Below, piece by piece: positions 57,588 through 64,000 of a DNA stretch of 64,000 bases (the first letter of the stretch is position 1; the number at the start of each line of letters is the position of its first letter). The position numbers and the translations under genes were made by a program. This DNA comes from Apostichopus japonicus (taxonomy: Eukaryota > Echinodermata > Holothuroidea > Aspidochirotida > Stichopodidae): contig NC_092563.1 of assembly GCF_037975245.1 (NCBI RefSeq), positions 11,313,001 to 11,377,000 on the forward strand, written 5' to 3'. The notes beneath the pieces are model-generated. The model was not told where the DNA came from and made no database searches. It was given only the letters and a program-made list of their open reading frames with translations.

Positions 57588-57694
57588 TCAATATATGACA
57601 GTTACTAGCAAATTTTCGAGCACAGCTACTTGACCCGAAAGTAATTGTTTCGCGCAAATCCGGTTCTACGGACTTCGGTTCGCTACTTCCATGT
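57588..57694. other. Subterminal left segment, no gene
   Basis: About 107 bp between the inverted repeat and the first ATG of the putative exon. Bases 57650-57684 carry CG-containing words (TTTCGCGC, TCCGG, TACGG, TTCGG). No TATA box or other promoter element is clear. Confidence 0.4.
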
Positions 57695-58078
57695 ATGGAT
57701 GTAATCGGTAAAATTCGCAAACATCCCAATGTCATTCGGGTTTACGAGTATCGTAGCTCGATAAAGGATACTTTAGAGACTCAAATACGATCATTTCCGG
57801 AAAGAAACGAAGATTTTACCAATAGAACAGTGCATTTTCTTATCGACGACCAACGCAAAAACATAAAGGTAAGTCAAATCGAGTCGACGTCTATCGTTAT
57901 GTGACTTTCGCGTCTTAGACAACTTTTAACCGTAAAAATAGCATTTTTGTAATATATAAGCTTGAATCTTACTCATATTTTTCAGAAAAGTTGTAACTCC
58001 CCCGAAAAGTGTGATTTTTTGGTCAACGAAAATGGTGCTCCTATGTGCTTTTGGTTGCCCCTAATACATGTATCCTAA
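57695..58078 (+). CDS. Possible two-exon small gene, function unknown
   Basis: A speculative model. Exon 1 runs from ATG 57695 to 57868, exactly 58 codons. It ends AAAG before a strong donor, GTAAGT (57869-57874). An AT-rich 117-bp intron would end at a pyrimidine tract plus CAG (57985). Exon 2 stays open in the same frame for 30 codons, to TAA at 58076-58078, giving an 88-residue protein. Exon 1 is rich in charged residues (starts MDVIGKIRKHPN, contains FPERNEDFTNRTVHFLIDD). Exon 2 adds three cysteines (KSCNSPEKCDF, then MCFWLP). I recognise no domain. It may be the start of a longer gene, a captured host exon, or part of an unrecognised transposase. Against it, a diverged copy of 57877-58072 lies at 61836-62014 without the splice signals, so this stretch may be non-coding. 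Confidence 0.28.
57877..58072 (+). repeat. Diverged internal direct repeat, left copy
   Basis: Collinear with 61836-62014. Three anchors keep order. GAGTCGA is followed by ATCGTT, TGTGACT and CGTCTTAGACAAC (57883-57923 with 61849-61888). TGTAACTC is at 57992-57999 and 61957-61964, exactly 69 bases after the first block in both copies. AATACATGT is at 58063-58071 and 62006-62014. Weaker similarity may continue (TTTTCGT... CGG..AT near 58180-58220 and 62055-62090). It is direct, not inverted, so it is not an extension of the terminal repeats. Confidence 0.65.
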
Positions 58079-58339
58079 CGTACATAATACACATATACAC
58101 GAAAGCACCGTATCCTATAACGTGCAGCCTAGCGCTATATGTCGACTATGATGTAGCTAGTGCTAGATTTGCAACGTCTCGTATTTTTCGTAATCTTTCT
58201 ATTCGGCATAGATTCCCTTCATTTTTTTGCGTTAATATGGAAAAATCAGGGAGTTGATAAGTCACGGTACTACTTATGGCTACTAAATAGTTAAAATTTA
58301 AAATTTCGAGGGCATAGCGGACAGTAATATTACTGTACT

Positions 58340-58445
58340 AGGCCCCTAGTACAAGCCTAGGCTAGCCTATAGGCCTAGTACTTTTGTATTTACTAAAGTA
58401 ATATACTACGACAAGTTTTTACTACAGGTAGGCCCTAGCCTAGTT
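58340..58445. repeat. AGGCCTAG-type short palindromic word cluster
   Basis: Dense variants of CCTAG/CTAGG/AGGCCTA (GGCCCCTAGTAC, AGCCTAGGCTAGCC, TAGGCCTAG, TAGGCCCTAGCCTAG). Such words are frequent in the non-coding DNA of several invertebrate genomes. No fixed period is visible. Confidence 0.5.
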
Positions 58446-59129
58446 TTAGTAATACTAGAATACCTGCATAGTTTAGTCCAATTTTAATAATGGACTAAGG
58501 CTTATAACCTTTAGTTCTTAGCCTACGCCTTCTTGTCCTTGTGTAATAATTCTAAGGGGCCTGTTCTTGAAAAGATTTGGACTGCATAAGATACAATTTA
58601 GTATTATTATTATTTTACAAAAATTATTAGTAGTACAAGTAGACTGCCTTTGTACTATGTATAAGTTAAGATCATGGCTTATGATGAGTTTTATTAAAGC
58701 TGGACTGGGTGAAAATTTCCGCCATCCTGGGATCGGGATCCATTTCAATGTCACTTTGTTACAAGTGTTCAAGACCGGTATTAGATCCATGACTTAAGTC
58801 TAGGCCCAATTCCCTATGCTTAATATGTAGAGCAAGATACGTAACACAGAAATAAAACTAGCTTGCTTTATACTGCTTACACTTTATACTTATTGCTATT
58901 ACAGTTAGACCTACTGCTGGTACTTGAGAACAATTGCACCTCATAGAGCCATGTAGTTGTACATAGCTACTTATAATTCCAGGTGACTTAAAACAATATC
59001 AGGGATCATTTTGTGACAACATGTTTTGCTGTTAACGAGAGTTTACGATCTTTTTATTGTTATGTTGTTTTCTATGATAGGTACAGTAGTAGAAGTACTT
59101 AGTTAGTCATTCACGTACAGTCTTCCCTA

Positions 59130-59151
59130 TGTGTGTGTGTGTCACACACAG
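59130..59151. repeat. Short GT/CA tract with inverted symmetry
   Basis: Alternating TG dinucleotides run directly into a CACACACAG tract. TGTGTGT and ACACACA form 7-bp arms around a single C, so it is both a microsatellite and a small hairpin. Confidence 0.6.
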
Positions 59152-59497
59152 ATTTCTCTAAGGTGCTTTCCCATGTATATATGACCAAAAAAAAGTTATT
59201 CCCAAAAAGAAGAAAAGTTTCATTCACTATTAGATTTGTTTTGTTATGTATAATGACTAACATTGCAAAATGCAGTTCCACTGGTATTAAGTATTAGCCC
59301 AGAGAGCTTCCAGAGTTTATTACATCCTCATGTTTATTATCCTCATATCTGAAGTCTTCATATAAGAGTTTATTTATAGAAATCTGTTAATAAATGTAGT
59401 CTCACATTCTATTTAATACTATATATCTTTAAGTTCCTAGCTCTCTTATATGTACCCGTAGTAAGAAGGAATGCAGCCTGTGGATCAGTTAAGTGCC

Positions 59498-59705
59498 TGT
59501 TGTTACAACTCTGCTCCAAACTATTGTTTGTTTAATCAGGTTGTATTATTAGTGTGCTACCTTTAAGCAATTTTGTTTTCTATATATGTGTAATTTACAT
59601 TTTTCCTCAGTTTCTGTTATACTTTATAGAAAGAACAAGTTGTGTGCAGCAACAGGCTGTAATATACTCAGCAGTCTCATGCCTATTCTCTAGCTAACTC
59701 GAACA
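59498..59705 (+). mobile_element. Putative 5' LTR of a copia-type element
   Basis: The 208-bp segment begins TGTTG and ends CGAACA, giving TGTT...AACA ends like Ty1/copia LTRs (TG...CA). It lies directly before the primer-binding site and contains a TATATA stretch at 59580-59586 that could serve as a promoter. The right boundary is fixed by the primer-binding site. The left boundary is a guess, since no second LTR is present in the window to confirm it. Confidence 0.45.
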
Positions 59706-59719
59706 GGTTATTGGCCCAG
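59706..59719 (+). other. Primer-binding site, initiator tRNA-Met type
   Basis: GGTTATTGGCCCAG matches 13 of 14 bases of the complement of the anticodon region of animal initiator tRNA-Met (GGTTATGGGCCCAG). Drosophila copia and related elements prime reverse transcription from an internal half-tRNA at this site. Its place just after an LTR-like end and 128 bp before the gag start fits the family. Confidence 0.7.
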
Positions 59720-59846
59720 ACACATACACTGGAAGTTAACTGTGTAGAATAGATTGTTGTTTGGAATTTATGTGCTGATTTTGGAACCATTTCTTTGGAA
59801 TTGTCGGTACTTAAATTGGTTAATTTAGTCGTGACAACTGACCAAT

Positions 59847-60312
59847 ATGGCTGGAACAACAGAAAATATGACGTGGAAAATTAACAAAATGGATGGCTCG
59901 AACTGGCTGACATGGAATTTCCAGATGAGACATTTGTTTCTTGCAAAAGGCCTGTGGGCTATGAGGATGGCTCAGGAAAGTTGGGGGTTACTGTATGTGA
60001 GAAGTAGAAGAGTGCAAACTTGAAAAAGACACAACTGGCATTTTTCACCATTGTGCTTGCAATAGCATCTAGTCAGCTGGAATTAATTACAACAAGTGAG
60101 AAACCTACTGATGCTTAGGATGCCTTGCGTACTCTGTTCGAAAAGGATTCTCTAACCAACAAAATTCAGCTCAAGAAAAAGTACCTCAGAACTGAAATGG
60201 CAGAGGGCAAGTCAGTTGGAAATAATTTGAATTATATGAAAGGAAGTATGGATCGTTGGGCTGCTATTGGTGCTCCTATTTCTGAAGAAGATCAGGTTGT
60301 TAAAGTTATATG
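59847..60312 (+). pseudogene. Ty1/copia gag fragment, broken
   Basis: Translation from ATG 59847 shows the start of a copia-type Gag (nucleocapsid precursor, which packages retrotransposon RNA). Early motifs include DGSNWLTW and FQMRHLFLAKGLW. Later motifs typical of the same family include LFEKDSL, RTEMAEGKSV and AAIGAPISEEDQVV. The gene is dead. The first frame ends at TGA 60021. The family-like frame switches near 59961, and this second frame has TAG at 60005 and at 60116, the latter where the family normally has Trp. Similarity stops near 60312, well short of the CCHC zinc knuckle, protease, integrase and reverse transcriptase, and no 3' LTR is seen. It is a 5' remnant lying inside the TIR-bounded insertion. 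Confidence 0.88.
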
Positions 60313-61821
60313 TCAAGTTTGGACTTATTTATTTACTTTCTACTCTTACCTTTTACTTTTATATATTTGTCTTTTAATTTTAATCTTATGCTATATGTCA
60401 CAGGTATATCTCACCATTTCAAAGTTACAAAACTATCCATCCTGCCACCTGAACTGTTTTTGCTATGTCATGCCTTCACTATGCCACCTTGAAATACCCC
60501 TTCCAGTCATAATGCACTTGACATTGTGTGTGATTTTTTTTCAGACAACATTATTGTATGAAGTCTTCACAGTATGAAGTGTGTTTCATTTCAAGAAGTA
60601 TTCAAATTTTGTTAAGCTATTCCTTCCATTTGAACAAAGTATTTCACTTTGAAGTGATCGAAGTAATTTATATTTCATGCCCATATTTTCACAGGACATT
60701 AAAACATGTTCTTTCATGGAGAGTGTCACACAAATGTTTTTTGTTTTCTTTTTTCTGTTGCTTAAAGTGCCTTATTGTTACAGTTATAAAATCAATAAAA
60801 GACCAGGCAACTCTATTTCCACTGTTGACTTATGTTCTACTATGCATGTGTAAAAGAAAAAGAAAACAGCCCTACTCAAAATATTTGGTCAGAGTATCCA
60901 TAGAACGTAATGTATCCAAACACGTCCTGTGTACTGAAAGTCAGCTTTTAATTAAAGTCCCCATATGTGGCAAAACCACCTCATCCCTCCAAAATACCCT
61001 AACTCTTCCCAAAGCTGGTGAACACCACACCCATCCCAAAGCTGGGAAACTCCAAACCCTTCCCCAAATCCGCTAAGCACCACATTCCCTCCCCAAAACC
61101 CCTAAAAACACCACACCACTCCCCTAAACAACACACCCCTACCCAAGCCACAGTACTTAACTTCAATATTGGCAAGCAGTTATGTAGTGTGATACATGAA
61201 CCAAACAAGGATTGGTATTGACTGGAAAACTGTTAACTGATATTTATTGATGAATATAAGCAACAGATGAGTACCCAGCTTTGCAGAATCTCACTGAGTA
61301 AGGGCTACTGTGGAATTATGGTAAGTGGGTAAGTATAAATCATTTGGTATTGTAGGTATAAATCATTCGGAATTGTTGGAAGTTCCTTAGAAAGCAACTA
61401 GAAATAAGGTTTGGCCTAGGCCATGTTACCTTTGTATATTCAATGTGGTATGACCCCTTCAGTTTTGACAACAGACTCAGGAAAATTTGTGTTACCTTAA
61501 TAGTTACCACCATTAATTTAGCTAGAAAGGAAACACCATCTCCCTTGCCCCCTCCCCCATTTTGTCTCTCTTACCCCTCCCATACGCAGCTCTCAGTAAT
61601 TTCACATTTTACCTAATCATATATTAGAATTTGGGACAAAATTTCTTCCAAACCTTAGCACAACTTAAATTACTTAATTTCACGCCACAAAACCTAACAT
61701 TCCTAATAGACCGTACACTAAAGGAATGGGTTCCACTACATTGAAAACGATTTGAATGAAGTCTTGTCGGTAGTAGCCCATAGCATGAAAACGGCTTGGC
61801 GAAAGTCTACCTAATTTCAAA
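60313..61821. other. Single-copy AT-rich DNA, no gene recognised
   Basis: Frames here are short or lack any domain. The open frame continuing from gag to 60577 becomes a hydrophobic run (TYLFTFYSYLLLLYICLL) that does not resemble Gag. T-rich tracts lie at 60330-60380 and 60740-60770, and an AATAAA at 60794-60799. A C/A-rich imperfect repeat covers 60970-61152, and a pyrimidine-rich tract covers 61540-61590. I see no copia pol remnant. Confidence 0.5.
60970..61152 (+). repeat. C/A-rich imperfect minisatellite
   Basis: A strand-biased stretch almost free of G, built from degenerate repeats such as CCCAAAGCTGG (61009 and 61037), CACCACA and CCCCTAAA. Repeat length is irregular (about 25-30 bp). 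ORFs through it on either strand are compositional artefacts. Confidence 0.6.
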
Positions 61822-62004
61822 ATGGCGGCGACAGCAACAAAATCGCCGAGTCGAGGTAATCGTTTTGTGACTGGCCGTCTTAGACAACCATTTCACCGAA
61901 ACTTTACAGCATCATGTAGGAGAGTACAAGATCCACAAATGGGAGAACTTTTTTGCTGTAACTCTCTTTCGTTGGTTCGTTTTGGCCTATTTTGTGTCAG
62001 TTAG
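61822..62004 (+). CDS. Short ORF with ATGGCGGCG start, doubtful
   Basis: A 60-codon frame opens at ATG 61822 in the context AAAATGGCGGCG, which resembles both a YY1-type motif and the first exon of many animal housekeeping genes. The N-terminus is small and basic (MAATATKSPSRGNRF...RLRQPFHRN). A weak donor-like CGAGGTAAT lies at 61852-61860, so only about 11 residues might be coding. I recognise no domain. Most of the frame overlaps the diverged direct repeat shared with the left side, which argues that at least part of it is not coding. It could be a captured promoter and first exon. Confidence 0.2.
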   Translation: MAATATKSPSRGNRFVTGRLRQPFHRNFTASCRRVQDPQMGELFCCNSLSLVRFGLFCVS

Positions 62005-62014
62005 GAATACATGT
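61836..62014 (+). repeat. Diverged internal direct repeat, right copy
   Basis: Partner of 57877-58072, same orientation, 22 bases shorter between the second and third anchors. It overlaps the ATGGCGGCG ORF and lacks the donor and acceptor sites of the left copy. Confidence 0.65.
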
Positions 62015-62254
62015 GTGAGGACGAAGTTGGATTGCAATCGTTGTTTCATAGGTTTTCGTTGATTTTTTCTCGGGTATCTTTGCCCTACCATACATTGGAA
62101 TTACTTTTAATCCATTCTGTGAGGTTCCGGTAAGTTGTAAACTATCAATGTCTGTAAATTCTGTGAGTGAAACGTAGGACCGACTCTACGTTAAATGCGG
62201 GCAAATTCAAATTTAATGATATGCGTGATCGTTGATCATTCTTCGAGGTCACGG
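62015..62254. other. Subterminal right segment, no gene
   Basis: AT-rich sequence with one donor-like GTAAGT (62130-62135) and no credible frame. Except for the weak extension of the internal direct repeat up to about 62090, I see nothing in it. Confidence 0.45.
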
Positions 62255-62271
62255 GGTCAGACTTCCAACTG
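62255..62271 (-). repeat. Right terminal inverted repeat
   Basis: GGTCAGACTTCCAACTG, the exact reverse complement of 57571-57587, directly followed by the right TGTG and by satellite. Confidence 0.88.
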
Positions 62272-62275
62272 TGTG
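62272..62275. repeat. Target-site duplication, right copy (TGTG)
   Basis: TGTG immediately right of the right inverted repeat. The next base (C, 62276) completes the monomer begun at 57550, so exactly four bases are duplicated. Confidence 0.8.
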
Positions 62276-64000
62276 CGGTACCGAACAATCGAATGTGCGG
62301 TACCGAACAATCGAATGTCCGGAACCGAAAAAAATGAATGTGCGGTACCGATCAATCGAATCTGCGATACCGAAAAATCGAATCTCCGGTACCGATAAAA
62401 TTGATGTGCGGTACCGATCGATCGAATGTGCGGTACCGATTAATAGAATGTGCGGTCCCGATCAATCGAATGTGCGGAAACAATCAATCGAGTATGCAGT
62501 ACCGAACAATCGAATGTGCCGTACCGAACAATCGAATGTGCGGTACCGAAAAATCGAATGTCCGGTACCGCAAAAAAATGAATGTGCGGTACCGATCAAT
62601 CGAATGTGCGATACCAAAAAATCGAATCTCCGGTACCGATAAAATGGATGTGCGGTACCGATCGATCGAATGTGCGGTACCGATCAATCGATTGTGCGGT
62701 ACCGATCAATCGAATATGCGGTACCGACAAATTGAATGTGCGATACCTATCAATCGAATGTGCGGCACCGATAAATCCAATGTGCGGTACCGATCAATCG
62801 AACGTGCGGTACCGATATATCGAATGTGCGGCACCGATAAATAGAATGTGCGGTACCGATCAATCGAACGTTCGATAACTATCAATCGAATGTTCGATCA
62901 CGATCAATCGAATATTCGGTACCGATCAATCGAATGTGCGGTACCGATCAATCGAATGTGGGATACCGATCAATCGAAGGTGCGGTACCGAACAATCGAA
63001 TGTGCCGTACCGAACACTCGGATGTGCGGTACCGATCAATCGAATGTGCGGTACCGGTAAAATGAATGTGCGGTATCGATCGATCGAATGTCCGATCCCG
63101 ATCAATCGAATGTGCGGAAACAATCAATCAAATATGCAGTACCGAACGATCGAATGTGCCGTACCGAACAATCAAACGTTCGGCAACTATCAATCGAATG
63201 TTCGATCACGATCTATCGAATGTTCGGTACCGATCAATCGAATGTGCGGTACCGATCATTCGAATGTGCGGTACCGATCAATCGAATATGCGGTACCGAT
63301 TTCTCGAATGTGCGATACCTATCAATCGAATGTTCGTTACCGATCAATCCAATGTTCGGTACCGATCAATCGAATGTTCGGTACCGATATATCGAATGTG
63401 CGGCACCGATAAATCGAATGTGCGGTACCGATCAATCGAACGTTCGGTAACTATCAATCGAATGTGCGGTACCGATAAATCGAATGTGCGGTACCGAACA
63501 ATTGAATGTGACGTACCGAAAACTCGGATGTGCGGTACCGATCAATCGAATGTGCGGTACCGGTAAAATGAATGTGCGGTACCGATCGATCGAATGTGCG
63601 GTACCGATCAATCGAATGTTCGGTACCGATCAATCGAATTTGCGGTACCGATCAATCGAATGTGCGGTACCGATCGATCGAATGTGCGGTACCGAACAAT
63701 GGAATGTTCGGTACCGATCAATCAAATGTTCGGTCCCGATCAATCGAATGTGGGGTCCCGATCAGTCGAATGTGCGGAAACAATCAATCGAATATGCAGT
63801 ACCGAACAATCGAATGTGCCGTACCGAACAATCGAATGTGCGGTACCGAACAATAGAATGTCCGGTACCGAACAATAGAATGTCCGGTACCGAAAAAAAT
63901 GAATGTGCGGTACCGATCAATCGAATGTGCGGTACCGAACAATAGAATGTCCGCTACCGAAAAAAAATGAATGTGCGGTACCGATCAATCGAATCTGCGA
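62276..64000 (+). repeat. 22-bp satellite array, right of the insertion
   Basis: The same 22-bp monomer resumes in the same orientation and in register with the left block and continues to the window end, about 78 monomers. Variant density is higher than in the first 25 kb, and I saw no long exact duplicate within it. Several modules match modules near the right end of the left block. Examples are the run with CGAACGTTCG / GATCACGATC variants (compare 62865-62910 and 63425-63450 with 52508-52555 and 56392-56440), and the module with GATACCGAAAAA, TCTCCGG and ATAAAATTGATG (62360-62410 versus 57237-57285). This supports one continuous array split by the insertion. Confidence 0.97.

Larger units (their letters stand above)
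58079..59497. other. AT-rich single-copy DNA, no gene recognised
   Basis: AT-rich sequence with only short, unconvincing ORFs on both strands. It contains a cluster of AGGCCTAG-like words (58340-58445), an AATAAA at 58851-58856, a short GT/CA tract (59130-59151) and A/T-rich runs. I see no domain, tRNA or splice-consistent reading frame. Bases 58700-58795 hold a GC-richer patch (CGCCATCCTGGGATCGGGATCC) that could be a remnant of a dispersed repeat, but I cannot identify it. Confidence 0.55.
57571..62271. mobile_element. TIR-bounded insertion in the satellite, 4.7 kb
   Basis: A 4701-bp non-satellite block has perfect 17-bp terminal inverted repeats and is flanked by the direct repeat TGTG. 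Deleting the block and one TGTG joins 57550-57570 to C at 62276 and recreates an exact 22-bp monomer, so the satellite was the pre-insertion target. This is the signature of a cut-and-paste DNA transposon or a non-autonomous derivative. A 4-bp target duplication is known for superfamilies such as Chapaev, Sola and Ginger, but the termini (CAGTTGG) do not let me choose among them. I recognise no transposase inside. The interior holds a possible two-exon gene, a copia remnant and a diverged direct repeat, so the element is either non-autonomous with captured cargo or carries an unrecognised transposase. The alternative, a host segment flanked by chance, is unlikely. Confidence 0.85.

Noticed and set aside
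58045-58257. ORF with an alternative start after the putative exon 2
   Set aside because: It needs a non-ATG start, is in another frame from the splice-consistent model, and shows no recognisable motif.
58518-58797. Overlapping ORFs on both strands (76 and 90 codons)
   Set aside because: Low-complexity hydrophobic translations with no domain. The CGCCATCCTGGGATCGGGATCC patch hints at a dispersed repeat but lacks usable A- and B-box structure for a tRNA-derived SINE.
60313-60577. Continuation of copia Gag or an envelope-like transmembrane protein
   Set aside because: Similarity to Gag stops near 60312; the following hydrophobic run comes from T-rich sequence, and copia elements normally lack an envelope gene.
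60558-61221. Forward and reverse ORFs through the C/A-rich tract
   Set aside because: Open only because of biased composition and the imperfect minisatellite at 60970-61152; translations are proline/threonine- or glycine/leucine-rich without a domain.

Overview
The window is eukaryotic, almost certainly animal, heterochromatin-like DNA. About 59.3 of 64 kb is one tandem satellite built on a 22-bp monomer, all in one orientation. A 4.7-kb single-copy block at 57571-62271 interrupts it. That block has AT-rich introns-and-intergenic character, GT-AG splice-like signals, and a decayed Ty1/copia retrotransposon fragment whose primer-binding site matches the anticodon region of initiator tRNA-Met. 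Short AGGCCTAG-type words and a copia gag of this kind are common in marine invertebrates, but I cannot name a species. Nothing looks bacterial: there are no operons, ribosome-binding sites or recognisable prokaryotic genes. Layout. (1) Bases 1-57570 are satellite array. Variant monomers recur in fixed order, giving higher-order repeats and nested segmental duplications: 1-4556 recurs at 9103-13658; 1-3000 recurs at 5775-8770; there are tandem blocks of 859, 861, 2402 and 594 bp, and many pairs between 19 and 56 kb. Copies in the first 25 kb are nearly identical. Monomers and higher-order blocks become more heterogeneous from about 38 kb to the right edge. (2) Bases 57571-62271 form an insertion bounded by perfect 17-bp terminal inverted repeats and a 4-bp TGTG target duplication. 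Removing the element plus one TGTG restores an exact 22-bp monomer. Inside are a possible two-exon small gene near the left end, a copia fragment (putative LTR, primer-binding site, broken gag) in the middle, an ATGGCGGCG-led short ORF near the right end, and a diverged collinear direct repeat linking the left and right parts. (3) Bases 62276-64000 are the same satellite, same orientation, more diverged. No intact gene with a recognised function is present. Every open reading frame inside the satellite is a by-product of the repeat: 22 is not a multiple of 3 and the consensus lacks stops in all forward frames, so all three frames read the same 22-residue peptide. The biology of interest is structural: satellite homogenisation by segmental duplication, phase changes at A-tract monomers, and a DNA-transposon-like insertion carrying unexplained cargo. 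All alignments were made by eye; identities are qualitative.
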